43,617 nucleotides of DNA from Thiobacillus denitrificans. Lineage in GTDB: Bacteria > Pseudomonadota > Gammaproteobacteria > Burkholderiales > Thiobacillaceae. Shown piece after piece: positions 25,731 through 35,969 of this stretch (its first letter is position 1; every line of letters begins with the position of its first letter). The position numbers and the translations under genes were made by a program. The DNA lies in NCBI RefSeq assembly GCF_001530125.1, contig NZ_LDUG01000020.1, forward strand, positions 31,774 through 75,390, written 5' to 3'. The notes beneath the pieces are model-generated. The model worked only from the letters and a program-made list of their open reading frames with translations, had not been told where the DNA came from and searched no databases.

Positions 25731-26701
25731 CGCCGCTCTCCAATAATCCGTACTTCGCGTAACAGGCGCACATTGGTGTGTGCCTCCACGCTGTCTTCAA
25801 TATGTTCGATCAAGCGCTCGATGTCGGTCGCCGTGGCATGCCCCCGATTGACGATGAAGTTGGCATGCTTCTCCGACACCTGCGCATCGCCGACACGATA
25901 GCCCTTGAGGCCGCAGGACTCGATCAGCCGCGCGGCGTAATCGCCCGGCGGGTTGCGGAACACCGAACCGGCGTTGGGCAGGTTCAGCGGCTGCGTGGCG
26001 ATGCGCTTTTTCAGCAGTTCGCGGATCGTCTCGCGCGAGGCCGCGCCGTCGCCGCGGGCCAGCCGGAACCAGCCGCCGATGAACCACTCTTCGCGTGCGT
26101 GTCGCAATGCGACATGGCGGTAGCCGGTCACGTATTCGTCCGGCAAGCGCTCGTTCAGCTGGCCCTGGCGATCCAGCGTCTGCACCTGGACCAATTTGTC
26201 CCAGGTTTCGCTGTCGAAGCAGCCGGCATTCATCGCAATCACGCCGCCGACGGTGCCGGGAATGCCGGCCCAGAACTCGCCGCCGACCAGGTTGTGGTTG
26301 GCGGAAAAGCGCGCCAGCTTGGGCGCGGCGACCCCCGCCTGGGCATACACCAGCGCAGTATCGATATCCGCCGGCGCAGGGGGCAGGCCGTGGGTGCGGC
26401 TCTCGATCGCCAGTTTTTTCAGCACGCCATGCAGCAGGATCACCACCCCCGCCACGCCGCCGTCGCGCACCAGCAGATTGCTGCCCAGCCCCACCATGTG
26501 GATGTCCTCGTGCGCGGGCACCGAGCGCACCAGCCAGCCCAGGTCTTCCAGGTCGGCCGGGATGTAGACGCGCTGTGCGGCGCCGCCGGCGCGCCACGAC
26601 ACGTGCTTTTTCATCGGCTCGTTGTAGAAGAATCGTCCGCGCAGCACCGGCGCACCGCCACCCGCCACGTCAATCTCGCTCATCCGGTAGTCATGCCGCA
26701 T
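25727..26701 (-). CDS. murB: UDP-N-acetylenolpyruvoylglucosamine reductase MurB
   Basis: A 324-aa FAD enzyme that reduces the enolpyruvyl group to form UDP-MurNAc. FAD-binding motifs [12 protein letters not shown] and GIPGTVGG are present. The catalytic Ser lies in [11 protein letters not shown] and the Glu in [10 protein letters not shown], as in type I MurB. The start at 26701 is supported by GGGAGAG a few bases upstream and overlaps the end of murC by 11 bases; a second ATG at 26683 is possible. Confidence 0.96.
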   Translation of the reverse strand: MRHDYRMSEIDVAGGGAPVLRGRFFYNEPMKKHVSWRAGGAAQRVYIPADLEDLGWLVRSVPAHEDIHMVGLGSNLLVRDGGVAGVVILLHGVLKKLAIESRTHGLPPAPADIDTALVYAQAGVAAPKLARFSANHNLVGGEFWAGIPGTVGGVIAMNAGCFDSETWDKLVQVQTLDRQGQLNERLPDEYVTGYRHVALRHAREEWFIGGWFRLARGDGAASRETIRELLKKRIATQPLNLPNAGSVFRNPPGDYAARLIESCGLKGYRVGDAQVSEKHANFIVNRGHATATDIERLIEHIEDSVEAHTNVRLLREVRIIGERR

Positions 26702-28082
26702 GGGACTCTCCCAGGGACGGCGCCACCTGACCGATGCTGCCGGCGCCCATCACCAGCACCACATCGCCCGCCTGCGCCAGATCACACACCGCTGCGGGCA
26801 CATCGGCGACGTTTTCCACGAACACCGGCTCGACCTTGCCCGCCACCCGCACCGCACGTGCGAGCGCGCGGCCATCCGCCGCCACGATGGGTGCTTCGCC
26901 CGCAGGGTAGACCTCGGTCAGCACCAGCATGTCGGTTTCCGACAGCACTTTCACGAAGTCCTCGAAGCAATCGCGGGTGCGGGTGAAACGGTGCGGCTGG
27001 AACACCAGCACCAGCCGACGGCCGGGGAAGGCGCCGCGCACGGCGGCCAGAGTGGCCGCCATTTCCACCGGATGGTGGCCGTAGTCGTCGATCAGACAGT
27101 AATGCCCGCCATCCTTGGCCGCGATTTCGCCATAGCGCTGGAAGCGCCGGCCGACGCCGTGGAACTCGGCCAGCGCCTTGACGATGGCAGCGTCGCTGGC
27201 GTCGACCTCGGTCGCCACCGCGATGGCAGCCAGCGCGTTCAGCACGTTGTGCATGCCGGGGTGGTTCAGCACCACGTCGAGATCGGCCATGCCCTCGCGC
27301 CTGACGCCGAAATGCATCCGGCCGTGCTCGAAACGAGGATTCAACCCGCGCACCTGGGCCGATTCGTCGAAGCCGTAGGTGGTGATCGGTTTGGTGATGC
27401 GCGGCATAATTTCGCGCACGTGCGGGTCGTCGATGCACAGCACCGCCATCCCGTAAAAGGGAAGCCGCTGGCAGAAGTCGACGAAGGCCTGCTTCAGCCG
27501 CTCGAAGTCATGGCCATAGGTCTCCATGTGATCGGCGTCGATATTGGTGACGACCGCGATTACCGGCGTGAGATAGAGGAACGAGGCATCGGATTCGTCG
27601 GCCTCGGCCACCAGGAAATCGCCCTGCCCCAGCTTTGCGTTGGTGCCGGCGGCGGTCAGCCTGCCGCCGATGACGTAGGTCGGGTCCATCCCCGCTTCGC
27701 CGAGAATGCTGGCGACCAGGCTGGTGGAGGTGGTCTTGCCGTGGGTGCCGGCAACCGCGATGCCCTGTTTGAGCCGCATCAGCTCGGCCAGCATCAGCGC
27801 GCGCGGCACGATGGGAATCTTGTTCTCGCGCGCGCTGACGACTTCCGGGTTGTCGTCGGTCACGGCGGTCGAGACGACGACCACGTCAGCGCCGCCGATA
27901 TGGTCAGCGGCGTGGCCACGATGAATACGCGCACCCAGACCCGTCAGCCGCCGCGTCACCGCACTGTCGGCCAGGTCCGAACCCGAAACAGCGTAGCCCA
28001 GATTCAGCAGCACCTCGGCGATGCCGCTCATGCCGACGCCACCGATGCCCACAAAATGGATGTGTTTGACGGCGTGTTTCAT
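26691..28082 (-). CDS. murC: UDP-N-acetylmuramate--L-alanine ligase MurC
   Basis: A 463-aa Mur ligase that adds L-Ala to UDP-MurNAc. The N-terminal Rossmann segment is [17 protein letters not shown]. The ATP loop is [10 protein letters not shown]. The central domain shows [12 protein letters not shown], and the C-terminal domain shows DDYGHHPVE. The ATG at 28082 overlaps the murG stop as ATGA. Confidence 0.97.
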   Translation of the reverse strand: MKHAVKHIHFVGIGGVGMSGIAEVLLNLGYAVSGSDLADSAVTRRLTGLGARIHRGHAADHIGGADVVVVSTAVTDDNPEVVSARENKIPIVPRALMLAELMRLKQGIAVAGTHGKTTSTSLVASILGEAGMDPTYVIGGRLTAAGTNAKLGQGDFLVAEADESDASFLYLTPVIAVVTNIDADHMETYGHDFERLKQAFVDFCQRLPFYGMAVLCIDDPHVREIMPRITKPITTYGFDESAQVRGLNPRFEHGRMHFGVRREGMADLDVVLNHPGMHNVLNALAAIAVATEVDASDAAIVKALAEFHGVGRRFQRYGEIAAKDGGHYCLIDDYGHHPVEMAATLAAVRGAFPGRRLVLVFQPHRFTRTRDCFEDFVKVLSETDMLVLTEVYPAGEAPIVAADGRALARAVRVAGKVEPVFVENVADVPAAVCDLAQAGDVVLVMGAGSIGQVAPSLGESHAA

Positions 28083-29209
28083 TTCGCCAGTGCCTCGCAA
28101 ATGTCTGCCACCTGTTGGGTCGCATCGGGCCTGGCAAGTTTCATCGCCTTGTCCGACATGGCGGCGAGCGTGGCGCGGTTGAGTCCACCGATCAGCGCCG
28201 CCAGCTTTTCCGCGCTCAGGTCTTTTTGCTGGATCAGCCAGGCTGCGCCGGCGTCAGCGAGGAATTCGGCGTTGCCCGTCTGGTGGTCGTCCACCGCGTG
28301 GGGGAAGGGCACCAGCACCGCAGGCACCCCGGCGCAGGCCAGTTCGGCCACCGTCATTGCGCCGGCGCGGCAGATGGCGAAGTCGCAGTCGCGCCAGGCG
28401 GCGGCCATGTCCTCGATGTAATCGCGCACCTCGGCCGCGACCCCGGCGGCGGCATAGTTCGCGCGCAGGGCGTCGAGGTGCAGGCGGCCGGACTGATGCA
28501 CCACCTGTGGACGCCGGTCGGCCGGCAGCAATGCCAGGGCTTGCGGCACCCGTTCGTTCAGCGCCTGCGCACCGAGGCTGCCGCCGACCACCAGCAGGCG
28601 CAGCGGACCTGTGCGGGCGGCGCGCGCATCTGCCGGCAGGGCGGCAATGTCCGCACGCTGTTCATTCGCCAGCGCGACGATGTCGCTCCGTACCGGATTG
28701 CCCACCCATTCGGTCGCCACGCGGCGGCACGGGATAGGCTTGTCCTTCTCGCCCCGGAAGGCTTGCGGGAACGCCGTCAGCACGCGGTCGGCCAGGCAGG
28801 CCAGCACGCGGTTAGTGAGCCCGCCGACCGAGTTCTGTTCGTGGATGACCAGCGGCTTGTTCAAGAGGCTCGCCATCATGCCGCCGGGAAAGGCTGTGTA
28901 GCCGCCCATGCCCAGCACGACATCCGGCCTGCGCTGCATGATGGCGCGCAGGCTCTGCCAGAAGGCGATCAGCAACATCGCCGGCAGCAGCAGTTTCTTC
29001 AGCAGGCCCTTGCCGCGCACGCCGCCCATCGACATCCACACCATCTCGATCCCGGCGGCCGGCACCACGCGTGCCTCGAGGCCGTTTTTGGTGCCGAGCC
29101 AGAACACGTCCCAGCCCCGCGCGCGCAGCGCATCGGCTACTGCGAGCGCAGGGTAGACGTGGCCGCCGGTGCCACCGGCCATCACCATGAGGGTGCGGTT
29201 GGCTGTCAT
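28079..29209 (-). CDS. murG: UDP-GlcNAc:lipid I N-acetylglucosaminyltransferase MurG
   Basis: A 376-aa peripheral membrane GT-B glycosyltransferase that turns lipid I into lipid II. N-terminal [16 protein letters not shown] binds the lipid phosphate. [11 protein letters not shown] and [19 protein letters not shown] form the UDP-GlcNAc site. The start at 29209 ([10 protein letters not shown]) is chosen by family length. The AGAGG about 10 bases ahead is the terminal segment of the repeat element that fills the ftsW-murG gap. Confidence 0.96.
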   Translation of the reverse strand: MTANRTLMVMAGGTGGHVYPALAVADALRARGWDVFWLGTKNGLEARVVPAAGIEMVWMSMGGVRGKGLLKKLLLPAMLLIAFWQSLRAIMQRRPDVVLGMGGYTAFPGGMMASLLNKPLVIHEQNSVGGLTNRVLACLADRVLTAFPQAFRGEKDKPIPCRRVATEWVGNPVRSDIVALANEQRADIAALPADARAARTGPLRLLVVGGSLGAQALNERVPQALALLPADRRPQVVHQSGRLHLDALRANYAAAGVAAEVRDYIEDMAAAWRDCDFAICRAGAMTVAELACAGVPAVLVPFPHAVDDHQTGNAEFLADAGAAWLIQQKDLSAEKLAALIGGLNRATLAAMSDKAMKLARPDATQQVADICEALAK

Positions 29210-29216
29210 GCTTTTA

Positions 29217-29306
29217 AAACCTCTAACCACAGAGACACAGCGTTACAGAGAAAACCGCTCAAATGCAGTTCTCTGTGACTCTGTGTCTCTGTGGTGAAAT
29301 GGTTTT
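29217..29306 (-). repeat. Palindromic CACAGAG repeat, copy 2 (ftsW-murG junction)
   Basis: The left arm 29217-29253 (AAAACCTCTAACCACAGAGA at its outer end) is complementary, with a few mismatches, to 29269-29306. The hairpin core is the same as in copy 1. It fills the gap between ftsW and murG and ends 7 bases before the murG ATG, contributing AGAGGTTTT to the translation-initiation region. Confidence 0.85.
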
Positions 29307-29312
29307 CAGAAA

Positions 29313-30470
29313 TCAAAATGTCTTCCCCCGCATCATCTGCCGATGTTCCCAGTCGATGCGCAGCAGCACCGCGATCGCCAGGCAGTTGGCGACGATGCCG
29401 CTGCCGCCGAACGACAGGAAGGGCAGGGTCAGGCCCTTGGTCGGCAGCAGGCCGACGTTCACCCCCATGTTGATGAGCGCCTGCACGCCGAGCCAGATGC
29501 CGATGCCCTGCGCCACCAGCGCGCAGAAGTTGCGCTCGAGCTGGGCGGCGCGATGGCCGATCAGGAAGGCCTTGACGATGAGCCAGGCGAACATCCCGAT
29601 CACCGCCGCCACACCGATGAAGCCGAATTCCTCGGCGATGACGGCGAGCAGGAAATCGGTGTGCGCCTCGGGCAGGTAGAACAGCTTTTCGACGCTGCCG
29701 CCCAGTCCCTGGCCCAGCCATTCGCCACGGCCGAAGGCGATCAGCGCATGCGACAACTGATAGCCTTTGCCGTAGGGGTCGGCAAACGGATCCATGAAAC
29801 CGAGGATGCGCTGCATCCGGTATTCCGAGGTGAAGATCAGCAGCGCAAACCCGATCATCAGCACCACGACCAGGCCGGCAAACACCTTCCAGTTGAGCCC
29901 GCCCAAAAACAGGATGCCCATGGCGATCGCGACGATCACCACGAAGGCGCCGAAGTCCGGCTCGCTCAGCAACAGGGTGCCCGCCAGCATCATCACCGCA
30001 GCCATTGGCAGGAAGCTCTTCTTGAAGTCGTGCATGAAGGCGGCCTTGCGCGTGGTGTAGTCGGCGGCATACAGCACGGCGAGAAATTTCATCAGTTCGG
30101 ACGGCTGCAGGTTGGCGAAGCCGAGCGGAATCCAGCGGCGGCTGCCGTTGACCTCGCGCCCGATACCCGGGATCAGCACCACCACCAGTAGCAGCAGGCC
30201 GGCGAGAAACAGAAAAGGCGCAGCCTGTTGCCACACCCGCATCGGCACCTGGAAGGCGGCCACGCCAACGCCGACGCCGAGGGTGATGAACACGCCCTGC
30301 CGCAGCAGATAGAATTCGCCGTTGTGGCCGGTGTATTTGGCCGCTTCGGCAATCGCGAGCGAGGCGGAATACACCATCACCAGACCGAGCGCCAACAGGC
30401 CGAGCGCCAGCCACAGCAGGCTGAAATCGAGTTCGGCACGGGGCTTGGGCGCGCGCGCGGTGTAGAGCAT
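29313..30470 (-). CDS. ftsW: SEDS peptidoglycan glycosyltransferase FtsW
   Basis: A 385-aa protein with about ten membrane helices, the septal glycan polymerase that works with FtsI. SEDS-family motifs are visible: [20 protein letters not shown], then [20 protein letters not shown], then [20 protein letters not shown], and [14 protein letters not shown] near the end. The ATG shares one base with the murD stop (TGATG). Confidence 0.97.
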   Translation of the reverse strand: MLYTARAPKPRAELDFSLLWLALGLLALGLVMVYSASLAIAEAAKYTGHNGEFYLLRQGVFITLGVGVGVAAFQVPMRVWQQAAPFLFLAGLLLLVVVLIPGIGREVNGSRRWIPLGFANLQPSELMKFLAVLYAADYTTRKAAFMHDFKKSFLPMAAVMMLAGTLLLSEPDFGAFVVIVAIAMGILFLGGLNWKVFAGLVVVLMIGFALLIFTSEYRMQRILGFMDPFADPYGKGYQLSHALIAFGRGEWLGQGLGGSVEKLFYLPEAHTDFLLAVIAEEFGFIGVAAVIGMFAWLIVKAFLIGHRAAQLERNFCALVAQGIGIWLGVQALINMGVNVGLLPTKGLTLPFLSFGGSGIVANCLAIAVLLRIDWEHRQMMRGKTF

Positions 30471-31876
30471 CAGCCTGCCGCCCTCTCTGCCGCCAGCCTG
30501 TTGACGGCGTCGACAAACACTTCGGCGCGATGGATGTAGTTGCGGAACATGTCGAAGCTGGCACAGGCGGGCGACAACAGCACGGCGTCGCCGGGATGCG
30601 CCAGACGCTGCGCCGCCTCGACGGCTTCCTGCAGGCTGCTCGCCTGCAGGGTTTCGACCCCGCTTCCCGCGATGGCAGCGGCGATCAGCGGCGCATCGCG
30701 CCCGATCAGAACCACCGCACGGGCATTGGCTTCGACCGCAGCCTTGAGCGGACTAAAGTCCTGCCCCTTGCCGTCGCCGCCGAGAATCACCACCACCTTC
30801 TGCTTGCCCATGCCGTAGAGCGCAGCTTCGGTGGCGCCGACGTTGGTGCCCTTGGAATCGTCATACCAGGTCACGCCGTCGATCTCGGCGATCTGCTCCA
30901 CCCGGTGCGACAGGCCCTTGAAATGCAGCAGCCCGCGCAACAGCGCTTCCATCGGCAGGCCCAGCGCACGGGTCAGCGCCAGCGCCGCCAGCGCATTGGC
31001 CGCGTTATGCAGCCCGGCCACCGGCAGCGCGGACAGCGGCATCAGCATGTCGCCGTCGAGACACAGCTCATCCTCGCACAGGCCGAAGTTGTCATCGCGC
31101 GGACCGCGGTCGAAGCCGAAGCTGACGACGCGGCGGCCGGGTCGGGCCATGGCGAGGCTGCGCAGGTCGTCGCGGTTCAACACCTGCACGCCGTCGCCGC
31201 TGAAAATCCGTGCCTTGGCCGCAGCGTAAGCCTCCATGTCGGGGTAGCGATCCATGTGGTCTTCCGACAGGTTGAGCACGGCGGCAGCATCGGCGTTGAG
31301 GCTGGATGTCGTTTCGAGCTGGAAGCTGGACAGCTCCAGCACCCACACCTGCGGCGCGGGCTCGCCCCCCTGCTCGATTTCAGTCAGCGCATCCAGCACC
31401 GGCAGGCCGATGTTGCCGGCCACGCAGGTGACGAGGCCCGCCATGCGGCACATGTCGCCGCACATCGCGGTGACGGTGCTCTTGCCGTTGCTGCCGGTGA
31501 TCGCGAGCACCCGCATCGGATGCTCGCGCTTTGCATTGAGTGCGCGAATGGCGCGGGCGAACAGCTCGACGTCGCCCACCGCCTCGATGCCCGCCGCGAT
31601 GGCGCGGGCGACCGCCGGCTCGGTCAGCGGCACGCCCGGGCTCAGCACCAGCATTTCAGTTGACTGCAGGCCTGCGTCGTCGAACGGACCGGTGTAGAGC
31701 GGCACCTGCGGCAACAGCTCGGCCAGGCTAGCCGCATGCGGCGGCGTCGCGCGGCTGTCGGCCACGCTGACCTGCGCGCCGCGCGCCGCCAGCCAGCGCG
31801 CGCAAGACAAACCGGTGTCGCCCAGGCCCAGCACCAGGACCTTCTTGCCGGAGAGTTGCAGGCTGTCGTAGTTCAT
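30470..31876 (-). CDS. murD: UDP-N-acetylmuramoylalanine--D-glutamate ligase MurD
   Basis: A 468-aa Mur ligase adding D-Glu. Motifs: [18 protein letters not shown] at the N-terminus, the ATP loop [11 protein letters not shown], the [10 protein letters not shown] segment, and [11 protein letters not shown] in the C-terminal half. The ATG at 31876 gives the normal N-terminus ([15 protein letters not shown]); an upstream TTG adds only three codons. The AAAGG ahead of it comes from the end of repeat copy 3. Confidence 0.97.
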   Translation of the reverse strand: MNYDSLQLSGKKVLVLGLGDTGLSCARWLAARGAQVSVADSRATPPHAASLAELLPQVPLYTGPFDDAGLQSTEMLVLSPGVPLTEPAVARAIAAGIEAVGDVELFARAIRALNAKREHPMRVLAITGSNGKSTVTAMCGDMCRMAGLVTCVAGNIGLPVLDALTEIEQGGEPAPQVWVLELSSFQLETTSSLNADAAAVLNLSEDHMDRYPDMEAYAAAKARIFSGDGVQVLNRDDLRSLAMARPGRRVVSFGFDRGPRDDNFGLCEDELCLDGDMLMPLSALPVAGLHNAANALAALALTRALGLPMEALLRGLLHFKGLSHRVEQIAEIDGVTWYDDSKGTNVGATEAALYGMGKQKVVVILGGDGKGQDFSPLKAAVEANARAVVLIGRDAPLIAAAIAGSGVETLQASSLQEAVEAAQRLAHPGDAVLLSPACASFDMFRNYIHRAEVFVDAVNRLAAERAAG

Positions 31877-31883
31877 GACGGGC

Positions 31884-32012
31884 AAAACCTTTCACCACAG
31901 AGACACAGAGGCGCCGAGAAAACCCCTTGTATGGGCAGCCTCATAAGCCCTGCGGATAAGGCGGCCCGTAGCGCCCTACTCTGTGTCTCTGTGCCTCTGT
32001 GGTTCATGCTTT
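31884..32012 (-). repeat. Palindromic CACAGAG repeat, copy 3 (mraY-murD junction)
   Basis: The left arm 31884-31915 (outer AAAACCTTTCACCACAGAGA) and the right arm 31979-32012 are inverted copies of the same family. The central loop is longer than in copies 1 and 2, about 60 bases, with extra GC-rich sequence. The element fills the whole mraY-murD gap and ends 7 bases before the murD ATG. Confidence 0.82.
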
Positions 32013-33098
32013 TCACCGTAGTTTCAGGCTCGACAGGCCAATCAGCACCAGCATCATTGAAATGATCCAGAAGCGCACCACCACCTGGTTTTCCTTCCAG
32101 CCCTTGAGCTCGTAGTGGTGGTGGATCGGCGCCATGCGGAATACGCGCTTGCCGGTGAGCTTGAACGAGGCCACCTGCACCATCACCGATAGCGTCTCGA
32201 CCACGAACACGCCGCACATGATGAACAGCACGATTTCCTGGCGCACGATGACGGCGACCACGCCGAGTGCCGCGCCCAGGGCCAGTGCGCCGACATCGCC
32301 CATGAAGACTTCTGCCGGATAGGCGTTGAACCACAGGAAGGCGAGGCCTGCACCCGCCATCGCGGCGCAGAAGATCGCCAGTTCGCCGGCACCCGGCACA
32401 AAGGGCACGCCGAGGTATTTGGAAAACACCGCGTTGCCGGCGACGTAGGCGAAGATCGCCAGCGCAGAGGCCACCATCACGGTCGGCAGGATCGCCAGGC
32501 CGTCGAGGCCATCAGTGAGGTTGACCGCGTTGCTGGAACCGACGATGACGAAGTAGCTGAGCACGATGAAAGCCGCCGCCGATAACGGCAGCGTGGCGTA
32601 TTTGAGGAAGGGAATGATGAGCTCGGTGTGCGCGGGCAGGGTGGCGGTCTGCCACAGGTAGACCGCCACCGCCAGACCGATCAGCGACTGCCAGAAATAC
32701 TTCCAGCGCGAGGCCAGGCCGCGCGAATTTTTTTCGACTACCTTGCGCCAGTCGTCGACCCAGCCGATGGCGCCGAAACCAATCAGGGTGAGCAAAACCA
32801 CCCAGACATAGTCATTGGACAGGTCGGCCCACAGCAGCGTGGTGACGGTAACCGACACCAGGATCAGCGCGCCGCCCATGGTCGGTGTGCCGGCCTTGAC
32901 CAGGTGTGTCTGCGGGCCATCGCTGCGCACCGACTGGCCGATTTTCAGCGCGGTGAGCTTGCGGATCACGGCAGGCCCGACGATGAAGGAAATCGTCAGC
33001 GCAGTGAGCGTCGCCAGCACCGCGCGCAGCGTCAGGTAGCTGAAGACATTGAATGCCCGGATGTCCTGGCCAAGATATTCGAACAGCCACAGCAGCAT
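32013..33098 (-). CDS. mraY: Phospho-MurNAc-pentapeptide transferase MraY
   Basis: A 361-aa integral membrane enzyme with about ten helices; it makes lipid I on undecaprenyl phosphate. Catalytic and binding motifs: [11 protein letters not shown] (Asp pair and Lys), [15 protein letters not shown], and [12 protein letters not shown] with the His triplet near the end. One base separates its ATG from the murF stop. Confidence 0.97.
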   Translation of the reverse strand: MLLWLFEYLGQDIRAFNVFSYLTLRAVLATLTALTISFIVGPAVIRKLTALKIGQSVRSDGPQTHLVKAGTPTMGGALILVSVTVTTLLWADLSNDYVWVVLLTLIGFGAIGWVDDWRKVVEKNSRGLASRWKYFWQSLIGLAVAVYLWQTATLPAHTELIIPFLKYATLPLSAAAFIVLSYFVIVGSSNAVNLTDGLDGLAILPTVMVASALAIFAYVAGNAVFSKYLGVPFVPGAGELAIFCAAMAGAGLAFLWFNAYPAEVFMGDVGALALGAALGVVAVIVRQEIVLFIMCGVFVVETLSVMVQVASFKLTGKRVFRMAPIHHHYELKGWKENQVVVRFWIISMMLVLIGLSSLKLR

Positions 33099-33099
33099 G

Positions 33100-34488
33100 T
33101 CAGTGTCCCTCGTGCCCAGGCCTTGAGGCCACCGGGCATTCCATAAAACTGTTGACCACGCGTTCCATCTGCATGAAGCGCGAGCCTTTCACCAACACGG
33201 TGGTGTCGGGCGCGAGTTCGTTTTCGAGTTCGGCGAGCAGTTCCTGGATACGCTCGAAGTACATCGCACCCGCGCCGAATGCGCCGACGGTTTCCCGAGT
33301 CAGCTCGCCCAGGGCCAGGAGCTTGTCGACCCCGGCAGCGCGCGCGGCCAGGCCGATCTGCGCGTGCAGTGCCGCAGCGTCGTCGCCCAGTTCGCCCATG
33401 TCGCCCAGCACCAGCACTTTCCGGCCGGGTTGCTGTGCCAGCACCGCCAACGCGGCTTTCACCGAATCCGGGTTGGCGTTGTAGGTGTCGTCGATGAAGG
33501 TGCTGCCGTGCAGGGCAGGTTTTCTTTGCAGACGGCCCTTGACGCCGCTGAAACCGGACAGCCCGGCGTCGATGCTGCGCAGGCTGACGTCGAGGGCGAA
33601 TGCGGCCGTGGCGGCGGCGAGTGCGTTCATCACATTGTGTTCGCCCGGCACCTGCAGGGCGATGTCGAGACAGGCATTGGGCAGGGTGAGGGTCAGCGCC
33701 GAGCCAAAGGTGCCGGGACGATATTGCCCACGCACCGCCGCCGGCTGCCTGAGGCCGAAGTCGATCACGCTGCGCCGCGCATTGGCGTCGCGCCACAGCC
33801 CGGCATGCGCATCGTCGGCGTTGAACACCGCAATGCCGGCGTCCGACAGGCCGTTGAAGATTTCGCCCTTGGCGCGCGCAATGGCTTCGACCGAGCCGAG
33901 AAAGCCGATATGCGCGGTCATTGCGTTGTTGAGCACCGCCACGTCCGGCCGCGCCAGCCGCGTCAGGTAGTCGATTTCGCCCGCGTGGTTCATGCCCATT
34001 TCCAGCACGGCGAACTGATGCGTCTGGCGCAGGCGCAGCAGCATCAGCGGCAGGCCGATGTCGTTGTTGAGGTTGCCCTCGGTGGCGAGCACCGCATCGT
34101 CGGAACCCGCTTCCACCCGCAGGATGGCTGCCAGCATTTCCTTCACCGTGGTCTTGCCGTTGCTGCCGGTGACGGCGACGACCGGAATCGCGAAACACCG
34201 GCGCCAGGCGGCGGCCAGCCTGCCGAGCGCGAGGCGGGTGTCGTCGACGCGGATGGCCGCCGTCATGCCGGGCGCCTGCGCGGCATCGAGCACTACGCCG
34301 GCCGCGCCCTGCTCTAGCGCCTGCGCGGCAAATCTGCCGCCGTCGAATTTCTCGCCACGCAGCGCGATGAAGAGATCGCCCGGCTGAACGCTGCGGCTGT
34401 CGGTGGAGACGCGCAGTACCTCGGCATCCACCCCATCAAACGGCACGCCGAGCATGGCGGCGGCTTCGGACAAACGCATCATGCTCAT
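33100..34488 (-). CDS. murF: UDP-MurNAc-tripeptide--D-Ala-D-Ala ligase MurF
   Basis: A 462-aa Mur ligase adding the D-Ala-D-Ala dipeptide. N-terminal [17 protein letters not shown], the ATP loop [13 protein letters not shown], and [10 protein letters not shown] are family hallmarks; [15 protein letters not shown] lies in the C-terminal domain. Several ATGs lie close together. The one at 34488 has GGAGG 7 bases ahead and overlaps the murE stop as ATGA, like other junctions here; 34494 is the alternative. Confidence 0.95.
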   Translation of the reverse strand: MSMMRLSEAAAMLGVPFDGVDAEVLRVSTDSRSVQPGDLFIALRGEKFDGGRFAAQALEQGAAGVVLDAAQAPGMTAAIRVDDTRLALGRLAAAWRRCFAIPVVAVTGSNGKTTVKEMLAAILRVEAGSDDAVLATEGNLNNDIGLPLMLLRLRQTHQFAVLEMGMNHAGEIDYLTRLARPDVAVLNNAMTAHIGFLGSVEAIARAKGEIFNGLSDAGIAVFNADDAHAGLWRDANARRSVIDFGLRQPAAVRGQYRPGTFGSALTLTLPNACLDIALQVPGEHNVMNALAAATAAFALDVSLRSIDAGLSGFSGVKGRLQRKPALHGSTFIDDTYNANPDSVKAALAVLAQQPGRKVLVLGDMGELGDDAAALHAQIGLAARAAGVDKLLALGELTRETVGAFGAGAMYFERIQELLAELENELAPDTTVLVKGSRFMQMERVVNSFMECPVASRPGHEGH

Positions 34489-35969
34489 GTCCATGCCTCC
34501 AGGGCTTTTCTGACAACCGCCAAGTCGGAGAACGGCTGCCGCGCGCCGGCGATTTCCTGGTAGTCCTCGTGGCCCTTGCCGGCGATCACCACCACGTCGC
34601 CGTGATGCGCGCCGCCGATGGCCTCGAAAATCGCGCGCGCACGATCCGGCTCGACGTGCGGCTTGTCACCCGCGCCGGCCAGGATGTCGTCGATGATGTG
34701 GCGCGGGTCTTCGTTGCGCGGGTTGTCGCTGGTGATCCAGACTTCGTCGGCACCTGCGACTGCGGCCTGTCCCATCAGCGGGCGCTTGCCGCGGTCGCGG
34801 TTGCCGCCGCAGCCGAAGACGCAGATCAGGCGCCCGCCGCTGACGATTTCGCGCAGGGTGGCGAGCACCTTTTCCAGCGCGTCGGGGGTGTGGGCGTAGT
34901 CCACCACCACCAGCGGATGGGCGTTGCCGCCGAGGGTCTGCATCCGTCCCGGCGGCGGCGTGATGTGCGCCAGCGCCTGGCAGGCATCGTCCAGCTTCAC
35001 GCCGGAAACCAGCAAAGTGGTCAGCACGGCCAGCAGATTGGCGGCGTTGAAACGGCCCAACAGCGGCGCGTCGACTTCGGCGTTGCCCCAGTCGGTATGC
35101 ACCGCGAGATGCAGGCCGGCCTGCGACAAGCGCAGCTTTTCGCCCACCACGGTGCCACGCTGAAAGCCGTAGCCGGCGACGCTCGCTGGCCGCGTCTCCG
35201 CTTCCAGCCGCTTGCCGAAGGCATCGTCGACATTGACCACCACCCACTCCAGCCCCGGCCAGCCGAACAGCCGCGCCTTGGCGTCGGCATAGCTGTCCAT
35301 GTCGCCGTGGTAATCGAGATGATCGCGCGACAGGTTGGTCAGCACTGCGACGCTGAATTGTGTTCCGTTGATCCGTCCCTGCGCCAGCCCGTGCGACGAC
35401 ACCTCCATCGCGCACGCGGTCGCGCCCTGCTGCCGGAAATGCGCGAGCCGCTGCTGCAGTTCGATGGCGTCGGGCGTGGTGTTGAGCGCAGGCGTGAGGG
35501 CGCCGGGAAAGCCGTTGCCGACGGTGCCGATGACGGCGGTTTTGCGCCCCAGTTGCGAGAAGGTCTGCGCGACCCAGTGCGCCACCGAGGTCTTGCCGTT
35601 GGTGCCGGTGATCCCGACCATGTGCAGCGCGCGCGAAGGCTCGCCGTAGACATGGGCGGCGATTTCGCCGATGCGGTTTTTCAGACCGGCCACCCCGGCA
35701 TTGGGAATGGCGAGCGCAGGATCCCACTGGTAGTGGTCGGCTTCCCACAGCACGCCGTCGACGCGCTGCGCCACCGCCTGTGCGATGAAGTCGCGGCCGT
35801 CGCGCGCCTCTCCGGGGTAGGCGGCGAACACCGTGCCCGGCATGGCCTTGCGGCTGTCGTTGACGAGCTCAGCGACGGCAATGCCGAGCCGCTCCAGAAT
35901 GTGCGGCACGGATTCCAAAATAGCCTGCGACGCGGCCAGATTGTTTGTGTCTTTTTGGGGATTCGCCAT
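34485..35969 (-). CDS. murE: UDP-MurNAc-tripeptide synthetase MurE (meso-diaminopimelate type)
   Basis: A 494-aa Mur ligase adding the third residue of the stem peptide. The ATP loop is GITGTNGKTSVAHW. NLSRDHLDYHGDM and VDYAHTPDALEKVL follow. The substrate motif DNPRNEDPR is the form that selects meso-diaminopimelate, as expected for a Gram-negative. The ATG at 35969 shares one base with the ftsI stop; a GTG one codon upstream is less likely. Confidence 0.97.
   Translation of the reverse strand: MANPQKDTNNLAASQAILESVPHILERLGIAVAELVNDSRKAMPGTVFAAYPGEARDGRDFIAQAVAQRVDGVLWEADHYQWDPALAIPNAGVAGLKNRIGEIAAHVYGEPSRALHMVGITGTNGKTSVAHWVAQTFSQLGRKTAVIGTVGNGFPGALTPALNTTPDAIELQQRLAHFRQQGATACAMEVSSHGLAQGRINGTQFSVAVLTNLSRDHLDYHGDMDSYADAKARLFGWPGLEWVVVNVDDAFGKRLEAETRPASVAGYGFQRGTVVGEKLRLSQAGLHLAVHTDWGNAEVDAPLLGRFNAANLLAVLTTLLVSGVKLDDACQALAHITPPPGRMQTLGGNAHPLVVVDYAHTPDALEKVLATLREIVSGGRLICVFGCGGNRDRGKRPLMGQAAVAGADEVWITSDNPRNEDPRHIIDDILAGAGDKPHVEPDRARAIFEAIGGAHHGDVVVIAGKGHEDYQEIAGARQPFSDLAVVRKALEAWT

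Noticed and set aside
24686..32012. Possible CRISPR array from the spaced CACAGAG repeats
   Set aside because: The copies are single inverted repeats several kilobases apart, without regular spacers or cas genes.
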